Source: Muribaculaceae bacterium (lineage in GTDB: Bacteria > Bacteroidota > Bacteroidia > Bacteroidales > Muribaculaceae). Taken from it: a stretch of 46,712 bases of DNA. Shown in pieces: positions 34,388-43,794 of this stretch. A program made the translations under genes and the position numbers. Position 1 is the first letter of the stretch. Each line of letters opens with the position of its first letter. The notes beneath the pieces were generated by a model. It had not been told where the DNA came from. It searched no databases and saw only the letters and a program-made list of their open reading frames with translations. The stretch lies in the NCBI GenBank assembly GCA_022509045.1, contig JAFLTZ010000006.1:1-46712 (forward strand), read 5' to 3'.

Positions 34388-35580
34388 TATTGACAGCATT
34401 GCTAAGTGTGCTGTGTAATGTGAAAATAATGGCGCAAGCGCCTGTGGATAGTGTTGCAGATGGTGAGCCGGAATTACGGGTCAGTGTGGTGACGTGTTAT
34501 CCGGGTCCGGAAATATATCAATTGTACGGTCATGTGGCAATAAGGGTGCGGTGTGCCGATAATGATATTGTGTATAACTACGGAATATTCGATTTTAAAG
34601 AACCTAACTTCGTATATCGTTTTGTGAAAGGGACAGCCAATTATATGTTGGCAGCGTGCCCATTTGACAGATTTATGTGGGATTATATGGTGAGACAATC
34701 GAAAGTGGTGGAGCAGCAGCTTAATATCAGCAGAGAAACTGCCATGGAGATAACAGGAAGGCTTGAAGAGAATGCATTGCCTGAGAACAGAAGCTATAAA
34801 TACGACTATATAAAAGATAATTGTGCTACTCGTCCGCGTGATATAATTGAGCAAGTGATAGGTGAAACGCTTACGTATGCCGTGCCGGAGGATAGTGTGT
34901 TTACATTCAGAAAAATCATGCAATCGTATGAGTCGCATTATCCGTGGCAATCATTTGGTATTGCACTTGCCTTAGGTGGCACATTAGACAAACCGATACC
35001 TTATCGCGATACTTTTTTTGCGCCGTTGTATCTGATGAAAGCCTTAGCCGGGGCAACGTATGTTAATGGCGATGGAATGCGTGTGCCATTGGTGTGCGAA
35101 ACAGACGTGATTCTTCCCGGTGCCGATGAAGGTTCCATCCTGGAAAAAACACCGGCAATACAAACCCCATTAGCATTTGCCTTGTTTATATTGTTGATAA
35201 CCGTAGGCGTAACATTATATAGCGTTAAAAATAACCGCGTTATGCGAGGTTTCGATGCGGTGATATTCTCACTCTACGGAATAGCCGGATGTATAATATA
35301 TTTCTTGATATTTTTTTCCGACCATGCAGCTACATCGCCTAATCTTGTCGGGCTATGGTTGAACCCGTTTTATTTCATTCCTGTAATATTATATTTTATT
35401 AAAGGGAGCCAAAAATTTCTATATTGCTATCAATATATTAACTTTGCGTTGCTATTAGTGCTTGTGTTGGGCGGGTGGTGCCTGCCACAATATTGGGATA
35501 TAGCTTTTTATCCTTTAATTTTGGCACTGATGGCACGACAGTTAAATTATATAATCTACTATAGAAAGAATGAGAATTAA
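34366..35580 (+). CDS. DUF4105 membrane protein, Lnb-like
   Basis: 404 aa. Signal peptide (about 1-24), then a periplasmic DUF4105 domain (about 36-230) with YGHVAIRV (H56) and KDNCATRPRD (C153), the His and Cys expected to form the active site. After about residue 265 there are several membrane helices (for example FALFILLITVGVTLY). Proteins of this family (Pfam PF13387) have been linked in recent work on Bacteroides to lipoprotein N-acylation (Lnb). That would fit an operon of lipoproteins. Whether this copy is the housekeeping enzyme or a dedicated one is not visible. It overlaps the lipoprotein gene by 22 bases and the next gene by 11. Confidence 0.75.
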   Translation: MVRLGILILTALLSVLCNVKIMAQAPVDSVADGEPELRVSVVTCYPGPEIYQLYGHVAIRVRCADNDIVYNYGIFDFKEPNFVYRFVKGTANYMLAACPFDRFMWDYMVRQSKVVEQQLNISRETAMEITGRLEENALPENRSYKYDYIKDNCATRPRDIIEQVIGETLTYAVPEDSVFTFRKIMQSYESHYPWQSFGIALALGGTLDKPIPYRDTFFAPLYLMKALAGATYVNGDGMRVPLVCETDVILPGADEGSILEKTPAIQTPLAFALFILLITVGVTLYSVKNNRVMRGFDAVIFSLYGIAGCIIYFLIFFSDHAATSPNLVGLWLNPFYFIPVILYFIKGSQKFLYCYQYINFALLLVLVLGGWCLPQYWDIAFYPLILALMARQLNYIIYYRKNEN

Positions 35581-37159
35581 ATGTAAGGTGCTTGCTGCTG
35601 TGATTATCGTGTTGTCGGTAATCAATATGTATGCTGCAACACCTGCCATTGACGAGCGACCTAAATTAGTTGTAGGAATAGTAATAGACCAATTGCGCAC
35701 CGATTATCTTGATTTGCTGCAAACAAAATTCTCCGGAAAGGGTTTTTTGCGGTTAATTAACAATGGTGCATATTATAAAAATGTAAGTTACAGTGTGGAT
35801 GTTAATGATCCGTCTGTAAGCACTGCAATTCTTTTCACCGGAACATATCCCCACATCAACGGAATATCGGCTTCAAGCATATTCGACCTGAAATCAAGGC
35901 GTCCTGTGCCAATCCTCACCGACCACGAAAAAATAGGTAATTTTACGGATGAAACGTTTTCGCCCACTGCAATACAGGTGTCCACATTAGCCGATGAAGT
36001 GAGAATCAATGGTGATGCTTTGGGATACGTGTATTCACTGTCGCCCGATGCGCAACAGTCGATAATAATGGCGGGTCATGCCGCAAATTCAGCCTCCTGG
36101 ATTAACGATGTGACCGGCTATTGGGCTACGACGACTTTCTATAAGGACTTTCCGGCAAGCCTGTCGTTTCGCAACTATAACACATCACTTGCGACACGCC
36201 TCGACACATTGCGCTGGCAACCGCTATTGCCGTTGGAAGAATATCCGGATATACCGCGTTTCAGGAAATTCTATCCGTTTAAATATTCGTTCATGCGAAA
36301 CGATAAGGACCGTTTCCGTAAATTTAAAAAATCGGCATTGGTAAATGAGGAGGTTACAAATGTGGCAATGAACTATCTGCAATCGCTGGCACTTGGCAAA
36401 CGAGGTGAGATAGATATGTTGAATATCGCATACACGCTTGCGCCATACGAACAATGCATAGACCGTGATTATCGCATAGAATTGGAAGATGCGTATATTA
36501 GGCTTGATTACCAAATAGAGCGATTGCTTAATGCCATAGATGCTGCGGTCGGAGCTGAAAATGTGCTCGTGTTTATAGCATCTACAGGCTATTTCAATGA
36601 CAGCAAACTCGATGACGAGAAGTTTAATATACCCACAGGTGAATTTCATGCCGCGCGAGCCAAATCACTCTTAAATATGTATTTGATGGCTATCTACGGT
36701 AATGGAGATTGGGTGCTGGACTATTATGATAATCATTTGTTTTTGAATAGGTCGCTCATAAAGGAAAAAGATATGCCAATAGAGGAAATGAGGACTAAAT
36801 CGGCTGAATTTTTGCGAAGAATGAGCGGAGTGGCTGCGGCCTATACCATAGATGAAATTATTAATGGAATAAACGGACCACGAGTGCAGAAACTACATTT
36901 GGCGTTGAATCCGACATTTGCCGGCGATGTGGTAATTTCTGTAAAACCGGGATGGCAGATTGTCGATTCAGCTTATCCTTCACCAAAGCTGATTCGTGAC
37001 AATTCCGTAAATACACCGGTGATTATTAGCGGGAAAGATATCCCCACTATACGTATTACCGAAGAAATTGATGCATCATTTTTGGCACCAACTATATCGC
37101 GTATATTAGGAATTAGAGCGCCCAATGCGGCTTCACATAAACCACTTATATTGAATTAA
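35570..37159 (+). CDS. Degenerate alkaline-phosphatase-fold protein (PafA-like pseudoenzyme)
   Basis: 529 aa with a signal peptide (about 1-22). The overall pattern is that of PafA-type phosphatases: VGIVIDQLRTDYL with metal-ligand Asp D40, TGTYPHINGI, AGHAANSASWINDVTGYW, and EDAYIRLDYQIERLL. Nearly every other catalytic position differs from PafA: Asn79 replaces the nucleophile Thr, Ser102 replaces Asn, Asp160 and Gln162 replace the Lys/Arg pair, the Asp/His ligands around 290-296 are missing, and the SDHG ligand motif is STGY at 338-341. It should not hydrolyse phosphate by the known mechanism and may bind a partner or substrate instead. The reading frame is intact, so it is not a pseudogene. 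It overlaps the DUF4105 gene by 11 bases. Confidence 0.78.
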   Translation: MRIKCKVLAAVIIVLSVINMYAATPAIDERPKLVVGIVIDQLRTDYLDLLQTKFSGKGFLRLINNGAYYKNVSYSVDVNDPSVSTAILFTGTYPHINGISASSIFDLKSRRPVPILTDHEKIGNFTDETFSPTAIQVSTLADEVRINGDALGYVYSLSPDAQQSIIMAGHAANSASWINDVTGYWATTTFYKDFPASLSFRNYNTSLATRLDTLRWQPLLPLEEYPDIPRFRKFYPFKYSFMRNDKDRFRKFKKSALVNEEVTNVAMNYLQSLALGKRGEIDMLNIAYTLAPYEQCIDRDYRIELEDAYIRLDYQIERLLNAIDAAVGAENVLVFIASTGYFNDSKLDDEKFNIPTGEFHAARAKSLLNMYLMAIYGNGDWVLDYYDNHLFLNRSLIKEKDMPIEEMRTKSAEFLRRMSGVAAAYTIDEIINGINGPRVQKLHLALNPTFAGDVVISVKPGWQIVDSAYPSPKLIRDNSVNTPVIISGKDIPTIRITEEIDASFLAPTISRILGIRAPNAASHKPLILN

Positions 37160-37161
37160 CT

Positions 37162-38502
37162 ATGCATAATGTAATGATGAACTGGGATTCTCTTATATGT
37201 GACACCCGATTCGGGTTGGAACATTATGTGTCGCAGCACAATGAGGGATTGCGCAGCGATTTCCAGCGTGATTATGACAGACTTATTTTCTCCTCTCCGT
37301 TCAGAAGATTACAAAATAAGACGCAAGTGTTTCCGCTTCCGGGAAGTATTTTTGTGCACAATCGTCTCACACACAGTCTTGAAGTGTCGGGGGTGGGACG
37401 TTCAATAGCTAATGAAGTGGCTCATGTGCTCTTGCAAAAATATAAATCACAGCCGTGGGTGCATAAGTTGCATGCCATAGGTGAGATTGTAGCCGCTGCT
37501 TGCTTAGCCCATGATTTAGGGAATCCTCCTTTTGGACATTCCGGCGAAAAGTGCATTGCTACATATTTCAGTGAGGGTGATGGGAAAAAGTTGAAACCAC
37601 TGCTTGACCCTCTCGAATGGTCGGACTTGATAAATTTTGAAGGGAATGCAAATTCGTTCCGACTGCTGACTCATCGTTTCGAAGGACGGCGTGATGGCGG
37701 ATTTGCCATGACATATTCCACCCTTGCCACAATCGTAAAGTATCCGTATAGTTCTTACTTTGCCGGACAGAAGGGCAAGTTCGGGTTCTTTAAATCTGAG
37801 CAAGATTCCTTTAAGCGTATAGCTGATAAACTTGGATTGTTGCAGTTAGATGAAAATCGTTATTGCCGTCATCCGTTAGTGTATCTCCTCGAAGCCGCAG
37901 ATGATATTTGCTATCAGATTATGGATATTGAGGATGCACACAAATTAAAAATCCTTGACACAAGTGCGGTGATTGAACTGTTCACGGGATATATCCATTC
38001 GTCGCAAATAGAGCATACCAAAGGAATTCTGTTACAGATAGGCGACACTAACGAAAAAGTGGCATATTTACGGTCGTGTGTAGTGGGTATTCTTGTGTCG
38101 GAAGTGGCAAAAGTATTTATAGATAATGAAGAGGAAATTTTGTCTGGAAATTTCTCCGGTGCATTGATTGACCATATTGCATCTCCGGCGCGCGAGGCTT
38201 ATGCTAAATGTTCAGCAGTAGCATATAGCAAAATATATTGTGCGGGAGATGTTGTTGATGTGGAACTTGCCGGTAATCAGATTATCACATTCCTCATGGA
38301 GAAACTGATTCACGCAGTGCTTAATCCTGAATTAAATTATTCAAAATTACTTTTGAGTAAATTCCCTCAGCAATATGCCGTACATTCCGACTCAAATTAT
38401 GGCAAGATACAGGCCGTTGTGGACCACATGAGCGGAATGACAGATGTTTATGCCCTCGACCTGTATAGAAAACTTAGTGGGATGTCGCTGCCGGCTATTT
38501 GA
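37162..38502 (+). CDS. dgt: Deoxyguanosinetriphosphate triphosphohydrolase-like HD protein
   Basis: Hydrolyses dGTP or other dNTPs to nucleoside and triphosphate. It is 446 aa, the usual length. The HD domain ligands are visible: H in FVHNRLTHSLEVS, then HD in CLAHDLGNPPFGHSGE and a later D in LEAADDICYQIMDIEDAH. The N-terminal FQRDYDRLIFSSPFRRLQNKTQV is typical. The start is ATG 37162, with ATG 37174 and 37177 also possible and closer to family N-termini. It begins two bases after the phosphatase-like gene and may share its transcript, although its function is housekeeping. Confidence 0.92.
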   Translation: MHNVMMNWDSLICDTRFGLEHYVSQHNEGLRSDFQRDYDRLIFSSPFRRLQNKTQVFPLPGSIFVHNRLTHSLEVSGVGRSIANEVAHVLLQKYKSQPWVHKLHAIGEIVAAACLAHDLGNPPFGHSGEKCIATYFSEGDGKKLKPLLDPLEWSDLINFEGNANSFRLLTHRFEGRRDGGFAMTYSTLATIVKYPYSSYFAGQKGKFGFFKSEQDSFKRIADKLGLLQLDENRYCRHPLVYLLEAADDICYQIMDIEDAHKLKILDTSAVIELFTGYIHSSQIEHTKGILLQIGDTNEKVAYLRSCVVGILVSEVAKVFIDNEEEILSGNFSGALIDHIASPAREAYAKCSAVAYSKIYCAGDVVDVELAGNQIITFLMEKLIHAVLNPELNYSKLLLSKFPQQYAVHSDSNYGKIQAVVDHMSGMTDVYALDLYRKLSGMSLPAI

Positions 38503-38517
38503 TTTATATTTTGACGT

Positions 38518-39516
38518 ATGGCAACCTCTATTGAAAGAATTCCAACTACAGATTCTGCTAATATTTCGGTTATCATCCCGGTGTATAATCGGGTTGCCAC
38601 GTTACGTCGAACTCTTGATTCTGTGGCATCGCAGTTGGTGTTTCCACGAGAAATAATTATTGTTGACAATAATTCCACGGACGGTAGTATGAAATTGGCT
38701 ACTGAATTTTCAGCGGAATTCAATGAATGTCCGGTGATTGTTACATCATGCGCTAAGAAAGGGGCTTCGGCAGCGCGCAATGCCGGTGCTGCTGTCGCTT
38801 CTGGTGAATGGCTGCTTTTTTTCGATTCCGATGATGTAATGTATCCGTCGCTTATAAGCACTTACACCGAAAAAATAGCTTCAGATATTGTACAACGTTA
38901 TAAGATTATCGTTGTCCCGCAGCATTCTCGCGGACATGATGGGTCTTTGTCAATAGTCAATCATCCACTGCATGGCGATGTTGTTGTGTCGCAGTTGCTT
39001 CACGCGGTTATTTCCACAAATAATATGGTCTTGCATCGTTCCGTATTTTATGAAATTGGTGGTTGGAATGAAGATTTGCCAAGCTGGAATGACTGGGAGT
39101 TGGGATTGCGGTTATTACTTCGTTATGCCGACAGCACTCTGTTTATGCGGTCGGTTAAACCGCAACTATGCCATATTTTACATGAAAATACAATTACAGG
39201 AGTAGGGTATTCGCATCACCTTGATGAGTGTATGGCTGCCATAGCAGCAGCAGATGCCGATATCGCATCGACATCGATACAAAGTCGCCGGCTTTATGAA
39301 CTATTGCTTGTGTATAAGCGAATAATGTTGGCTGCTCAATTGAAGCGAGAGGGCGATTGCCGTGCGAAGACGTTGCGCGATGCTGCAATTGATGCGCTGC
39401 CTTCACATTTTTTGCGCCATATTTTCTCGATTATTTATTGTTATATTGCCACGGGGATGCCCGGTGGTTCTCGATTGGCTCTGTTTGCTGTAAGATATTA
39501 TTTGAAATTGCAATAA
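38518..39516 (+). CDS. Family 2 glycosyltransferase
   Basis: 332 aa, soluble, no signal peptide. GT-A fold: [19 protein letters not shown] at the N-terminus, DNNSTDGS, the metal-binding DSDD in FFDSDDVM near residue 101, and [20 protein letters not shown] as acceptor loop. C-terminal third is helical with a hydrophobic end. It would transfer a sugar from a nucleotide donor to a glycan or lipid. The acceptor is unknown. It stands alone between dgt and parE, not in a glycan cluster. Confidence 0.85.
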   Translation: MATSIERIPTTDSANISVIIPVYNRVATLRRTLDSVASQLVFPREIIIVDNNSTDGSMKLATEFSAEFNECPVIVTSCAKKGASAARNAGAAVASGEWLLFFDSDDVMYPSLISTYTEKIASDIVQRYKIIVVPQHSRGHDGSLSIVNHPLHGDVVVSQLLHAVISTNNMVLHRSVFYEIGGWNEDLPSWNDWELGLRLLLRYADSTLFMRSVKPQLCHILHENTITGVGYSHHLDECMAAIAAADADIASTSIQSRRLYELLLVYKRIMLAAQLKREGDCRAKTLRDAAIDALPSHFLRHIFSIIYCYIATGMPGGSRLALFAVRYYLKLQ

Positions 39517-39531
39517 TTTTTTGTATTTTTG
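39501..39531 (+). promoter_or_regulatory. parE promoter
   Basis: TTTG (39501-39504), a 19-base spacer, TATTTTTG (39524-39531): a full match to consensus, lying over the end of the glycosyltransferase gene. The -7 box ends only seven bases before the parE ATG at 39539, so the mRNA should be leaderless or nearly so. Confidence 0.75.
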
Positions 39532-39538
39532 TGCCGCT

Positions 39539-41488
39539 ATGGCAGATATCGACAATACAAACAATTCTTTACTCAACGAAAATGTAAATCCGGAAGCAGC
39601 AGATGCTTCGGCAAATTATACAACACTTCGCACTTACGATTGGCGTGAACATATTCGTCATCGCCCGGGGATGTATATTGGTAAACTTGGCGACGGCTCG
39701 AATAGTGATGACGGTATATATGTGATTCTCAAAGAAGTGCTTGATAATTCTATCGATGAACACGCTCAGGGATATGGCAAAGTTATTGAAATTGAGGTGT
39801 CGGATACGGTGGTGTCGGTTCGCGACTATGGACGTGGTATTCCTCTCGATTCTGTGATTGATGCAGCATCAAAGATGAATACGTCAGGAAAGTTCGACAC
39901 TGAAAACTATACCATGTCGGTAGGGTTGAATGGTGTCGGAATTAAGGCTACCAATGCACTATCGTCAAGTTTCTTCATTCAGTCGATACGCGATGGTAAA
40001 ACTTTTTCAGCTTCATTTGAAGCTGGTGTGTTGATTGCCAATAGCGAAATAGTTGATTCCACAGACGAAAACGGAACTTTAGTACAGTTCTCACCTGATG
40101 CCGGAATTTTTAAGGGTTTCAAATTCAGAGAGGACTATGTGGAATCAATGATTAAGAATTATTCGTATCTTAACACCGGTCTCACCCTTGTATTCAACGG
40201 GCGAAAATATCATAGTCGTAATGGATTGAGTGACTTGCTCAATGATTATATGACATCCGATCCGCTATATAAGCCGATACATCTGCAAGGGCATAATATA
40301 GAGGTCGTTATTACCCATTCCAACCAATATGGTGAAGAATATTACTCGTTTGTTAACGGGCAGCACACCACGCAGGGTGGCACTCATCAATCTGCTTTCC
40401 GTGAAGCGGTATCGCGCACCATTAAGGAGTTTTACAGCAAAAATTTTGAGTTTTCCGATATAAGAAACGGCATTGTGGCTGCTGTGAGTGTAAAGATACA
40501 GGAACCTGTTTTTGAGTCACAAACCAAAACCAAACTTGGCAGCACTAATATTTCAAGTGATGAAAATAGCCCCACGGTATATCGTTTTGTAAACGAATTT
40601 ATAAAAAAAGAGCTCGACAATTATCTGCACAAAGAGCCTAATACTGCTGAGGCTCTATTGCGAAAGATTATAGCTTCTGAAAAGGACCGTAAAGCGATAG
40701 CCGGTGTCACAAAGCAATCGCGTGAGCGTGCAAAAAAGATTGCACTTCATAACAGTAAGTTGCGCGATTGTCATGTGCATCTCAATGACACTCGTGGCGA
40801 TAAGCGCGAATTGTCATCGATTTTTATTACCGAGGGCGATTCGGCAAGCGGTTCCATCACCAAGTGTCGTGATGTCGAAACTCAGGCTGTGTTCTCGCTC
40901 CGTGGCAAGCCGAAAAACAGCTATGGGTTGGCTAAGAAAATCGTATATGAGAATGAAGAATTCAATCTCCTGCAAGCTGCTCTCAATATAGAGGATGGCA
41001 TGGATGGTCTGAGATATAATAAAGTAATTATTGCCACCGATGCCGATGTCGATGGAATGCATATCCGTTTGCTCATGATTACTTTCTTCCTGCAATTTTT
41101 CCCGGATTTGATAAAGAAAGGACATGTATATATCCTCCAGACTCCGCTGTTCCGTGTACGAAATCGTAAAGAGGCTAAAAAAAGAACTCTCAAAGGTGGT
41201 AAAGCCGAAGAATACTATTGTTATAGCGACGAAGAGCGCCGTGCGGCTATTGAAAAATTGGGTGAAAATGCAGAAATTACACGATTTAAAGGACTTGGAG
41301 AAATATCTCCGGAAGAATTTAAGAATTTTATCGGGCCGGAAATGCGCCTTGATAAAGTGACGCTTAAAAAAGATGATGCTGTAATGGGACTCCTCGAGTT
41401 CTATATGGGGAAAAACACCATGGAGCGCCAGTCGTTTATCATTGACAATCTTGTGATAGAAGATGACACCGAAATCACCAACATATAA
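39539..41488 (+). CDS. parE: DNA topoisomerase IV subunit B (GyrB/ParE family)
   Basis: ATPase subunit of a type IIA topoisomerase that decatenates chromosomes. It is 649 aa from ATG 39539; the frame is open to 39521, but the upstream part overlaps the promoter. GHKL ATPase motifs are [21 protein letters not shown] and [15 protein letters not shown]. The TOPRIM domain has [11 protein letters not shown] and [12 protein letters not shown]. Length and the lack of the extra GyrB C-terminal insert favour ParE. parC is not adjacent after it; coaD overlaps its last 26 bases. Confidence 0.9.
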   Translation: MADIDNTNNSLLNENVNPEAADASANYTTLRTYDWREHIRHRPGMYIGKLGDGSNSDDGIYVILKEVLDNSIDEHAQGYGKVIEIEVSDTVVSVRDYGRGIPLDSVIDAASKMNTSGKFDTENYTMSVGLNGVGIKATNALSSSFFIQSIRDGKTFSASFEAGVLIANSEIVDSTDENGTLVQFSPDAGIFKGFKFREDYVESMIKNYSYLNTGLTLVFNGRKYHSRNGLSDLLNDYMTSDPLYKPIHLQGHNIEVVITHSNQYGEEYYSFVNGQHTTQGGTHQSAFREAVSRTIKEFYSKNFEFSDIRNGIVAAVSVKIQEPVFESQTKTKLGSTNISSDENSPTVYRFVNEFIKKELDNYLHKEPNTAEALLRKIIASEKDRKAIAGVTKQSRERAKKIALHNSKLRDCHVHLNDTRGDKRELSSIFITEGDSASGSITKCRDVETQAVFSLRGKPKNSYGLAKKIVYENEEFNLLQAALNIEDGMDGLRYNKVIIATDADVDGMHIRLLMITFFLQFFPDLIKKGHVYILQTPLFRVRNRKEAKKRTLKGGKAEEYYCYSDEERRAAIEKLGENAEITRFKGLGEISPEEFKNFIGPEMRLDKVTLKKDDAVMGLLEFYMGKNTMERQSFIIDNLVIEDDTEITNI

Positions 41489-41945
41489 CACACGCATTGC
41501 CGTTTTCCCCGGCACGTTCGACCCGTTTACCATTGGTCATTACAGCGTTGTGATGCGTGCGCTTGATATGTTCGATAATATAATAGTGGCTATTGGTATA
41601 AACGATACAAAGAATCCCTGTTTTACAGTGCAAACGCGCTGCGATATTATCCGCAAAGTGTTTGCCAACGAACCGCGTGTAAGTGTGGTTACATATTCAG
41701 CCCTTACTGTGGATGTGGCGCGTGAAATAGGTGCAAAATATATATTGAGAGGAGTGAGGACGGCTCAAGACTTTGAATTTGAAAAAAATCTTGCCGATAT
41801 CAATCGCAATCTGTCAGGAATAGAAACAGTATTGTTGTATTCTTTGCCTGAGCATGCTTTTATCAGTAGTTCTGTTGTGCGTGAACTGCTCCGCTATGGG
41901 CGTGATGTCACTGAGTTTCTTCCCCCCGGCGTGAAGTTACAGTAA
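41463..41945 (+). CDS. coaD: Phosphopantetheine adenylyltransferase
   Basis: Penultimate step of coenzyme A synthesis: adenylates 4'-phosphopantetheine. It is 160 aa, standard length. It has the nucleotidyltransferase T/HxGH motif in [31 protein letters not shown] for substrate binding, and the C-terminal ISSSVVREL motif. It begins inside parE, 26 bases before that stop, indicating coupled expression. Confidence 0.96.
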   Translation: MTPKSPTYNTRIAVFPGTFDPFTIGHYSVVMRALDMFDNIIVAIGINDTKNPCFTVQTRCDIIRKVFANEPRVSVVTYSALTVDVAREIGAKYILRGVRTAQDFEFEKNLADINRNLSGIETVLLYSLPEHAFISSSVVRELLRYGRDVTEFLPPGVKLQ

Positions 41946-41987
41946 TTTATTTATCACCATAATATCTATATATAGTTTATTTAACAA

Positions 41988-42025
41988 ACATGGCAACTGC
42001 TCTAATTATCAAGCAATTGCCATGT
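41988..42025. repeat. Inverted repeat between coaD and the convergent membrane-protein gene
   Basis: ACATGGCAA-C-TGC (41988-42000) and GCA-A-TTGCCATGT (42013-42025): 13-base arms with one mismatch, separated by 12 bases. No T-run follows on either side, so it is a weak candidate for a bidirectional terminator; it might instead be a protein-binding site. Confidence 0.5.
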
Positions 42026-42066
42026 ATGATGAAAAATGTTATCCCTTTTTCGCCCTGATTTGTTAA

Positions 42067-42465
42067 TTATGCAGTGCGGAACTTTTTGGTGAGGTTTGCA
42101 TAGATTGCCATTACCACAGCGGTAACTACCGTGCCGATAACAAATGCAGTTACCGGAAATTTCAGTTCGCCATTGTAATTTTCAGCAAAGTATTGTATTA
42201 TGGCTATAACCATAAATAATGCTACCCCGGCCATGGTAATAATGCCTTTGCTGCCGCTTACTGCGGGCTTGCCCTGTTTGTATGTTTTAAAAGAGGAAAT
42301 CAGATTAATAGATAATAACACAAAAGCCATGATTATGTAAGCACCCCATTTGACGATACTGATATTTTCCATTCCCTGGCTATACATGCCCACCGCATAT
42401 CCTCCGGCGAAGCAAAGCAAATACATGATGTTATCGCTCCAGATTAATTTTTTTACTTGATTCAT
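42067..42465 (-). CDS. Small membrane protein, unknown function
   Basis: 132 aa with about four membrane helices (about 12-30, 37-57, 73-93 and 102-124) and short charged ends: MNQVKK at the N-terminus, NLTKKFRTA at the C-terminus. I do not recognise the family. No catalytic or transport motif is visible. It is transcribed in the same direction as another small membrane protein 105 bases upstream, so the two may work together. Confidence 0.6.
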   Translation of the reverse strand: MNQVKKLIWSDNIMYLLCFAGGYAVGMYSQGMENISIVKWGAYIIMAFVLLSINLISSFKTYKQGKPAVSGSKGIITMAGVALFMVIAIIQYFAENYNGELKFPVTAFVIGTVVTAVVMAIYANLTKKFRTA

Positions 42466-42570
42466 AATATTTTGTTATTTAGTTAGTTTGATACAAATTA
42501 TCTAAAATCCAAGGTGTTAGTTGCCTCCGTGCATTAACTTGCAGGTTTTCCCATTTTTATTTTTAAAAAT

Positions 42571-42813
42571 TTAAATTTCTTTATCGGATTTACGTTGTTT
42601 AAAATATTTTATAATTTTTTTATAACAAGCGGTATAGTTAATTCCCACGAATATTGTTCCTAATAGTCCGAGTAAAAAAGCTTTCCAAAAAAGCCCTGAA
42701 TTTAAGTCCAATTCTGCAAGGCCAGCTTCGAATGGCGCCAAATATCCAAAACAGTATGCTATAAATAATCCCCCGGCGCCACCTTTACGATATGTGTTTT
42801 CTAACATTCCCAT
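42571..42813 (-). CDS. Small membrane protein, unknown function
   Basis: 80 aa with two hydrophobic segments (about 14-32 and 40-62), a Gly-rich KGGAGGLF stretch before the first, and a strongly basic C-terminal tail (KKIIKYFKQRKSDKE) that should stay in the cytoplasm. Start could be the first ATG or the one two codons later (MLENTYRK). Family not recognised. A -7 box lies 24 bases upstream. Real coding is likely but less certain than for larger genes. Confidence 0.55.
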   Translation of the reverse strand: MGMLENTYRKGGAGGLFIAYCFGYLAPFEAGLAELDLNSGLFWKAFLLGLLGTIFVGINYTACYKKIIKYFKQRKSDKEI

Positions 42814-42836
42814 ATATTAATGATTTTATTTTTTTT

Positions 42837-42844
42837 CAAAGTTA
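42837..42844 (-). promoter_or_regulatory. -7 box upstream of the small membrane protein genes
   Basis: Minus strand TAACTTTG, a full consensus -7 element, 24 bases before the ATG at 42813. No clear TTTG at 19-21 bases. Confidence 0.5.
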
Positions 42845-42964
42845 TAAAAAAATTAAGACAAATCACATATATGCGGATTTTTTAAGAAATATTTATAAGA
42901 TTAAATAATTATTAACGTTTTGTTTGTCGATTTCGCAGCCTGCCCATAACGTTAGCTTTTTTTA

Positions 42965-43768
42965 TCAGAAGGAAGAGAGCCAAAAGCAGAGGTCGGAGAG
43001 CATCTGGTCGTGATACTTGAAGCTGTTGCGCAATCCCCAGCCGTGGTCGCCACTGTCATAAACATGCAGTGTGGCAGGGACTCCGTGCCTCATCAGCGCC
43101 TCAAAATAAGCAATGCTATTCATAGGCTTAACGCATGTGTCGTCGCCACATAGTGCGATATAGGCTCGCGGAGTGTGCTCTGTAACATTTAGTTCCGATG
43201 AATAATCTCGGTTAAGCGATTGCGTTGCATCTTTCCCCAAGAAATTGTCATGCGACCATTCGTGAGTAAGTTCTGGCATCATTGAAATCACAGGATATAT
43301 AAGGATTTGAAAGTTCGGTGCTGCGTTGTCGGTGCTGTGTGTCGCTATGGTTGATGCTAAATGCCCGCCTGCCGAGAATCCCATAATACCGATATCGTTG
43401 GGGTTGATATTCCATTTTTCGGCATTCTTGCGAGCCTCTCTGATGGCATTCTCCGCATCGGTGATAGGTATGTTACGGTCGCCGTTTGGCATTCGGTAGT
43501 TCACCACAGCATAAGCTATACCCATTTCGTTAAAATATTCGCTCCAGTCGGTGCCCTCATGTTCAGTGGCTACCATAGAATAACCGCCACCCGGAAAATT
43601 CACTATCATTCGCCCGGTGGCTTTGGTTTTCTCCGGCAAAAATACCGCCATTTTCACAGGAGAATCCAGGTTGATTACTTCGGCTGTCACCGTTTTTTGT
43701 GCCGATACAATAAATGCGGTCATCAGCATTGCTGTTGCCACTGCTGTGGGTATAACACGAAAAATCAT
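42965..43768 (-). CDS. Secreted alpha/beta-hydrolase, acetyl-xylan-esterase-like
   Basis: 267 aa from the ATG at 43768; the open frame continues to 43828, but that start lies within the preceding gene and precedes a proper signal peptide (MIFRVIPTAVATAMLMTAFIVSA). Catalytic motifs: oxyanion FPGGGYSM, nucleophile Ser in GFSAGGH, Asp in CGDDTCV and His in SGDHGWG. The arrangement is that of the COG0657/BD-FAE type esterases that deacetylate plant glycans in the periplasm. No neighbouring glycan utilisation genes support a specific substrate. It follows the FNT channel gene by 26 bases and is probably co-transcribed. Confidence 0.82.
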   Translation of the reverse strand: MIFRVIPTAVATAMLMTAFIVSAQKTVTAEVINLDSPVKMAVFLPEKTKATGRMIVNFPGGGYSMVATEHEGTDWSEYFNEMGIAYAVVNYRMPNGDRNIPITDAENAIREARKNAEKWNINPNDIGIMGFSAGGHLASTIATHSTDNAAPNFQILIYPVISMMPELTHEWSHDNFLGKDATQSLNRDYSSELNVTEHTPRAYIALCGDDTCVKPMNSIAYFEALMRHGVPATLHVYDSGDHGWGLRNSFKYHDQMLSDLCFWLSSF

Positions 43769-43794
43769 AGTTGAAATATTATGCTTTGTGAGAA

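Noticed and set aside
24644..38502. Polysaccharide utilisation locus
   Set aside because: BACON, Fn3 and PCMD-like domains are suggestive, but there is no SusC/SusD pair, glycoside hydrolase or sensor-regulator in the array.
40814..41533. 239-codon minus-strand ORF antisense to the end of parE
   Set aside because: Entirely opposite conserved TOPRIM coding sequence, with Phe/Ile-rich composition of an antisense frame and no start signals.
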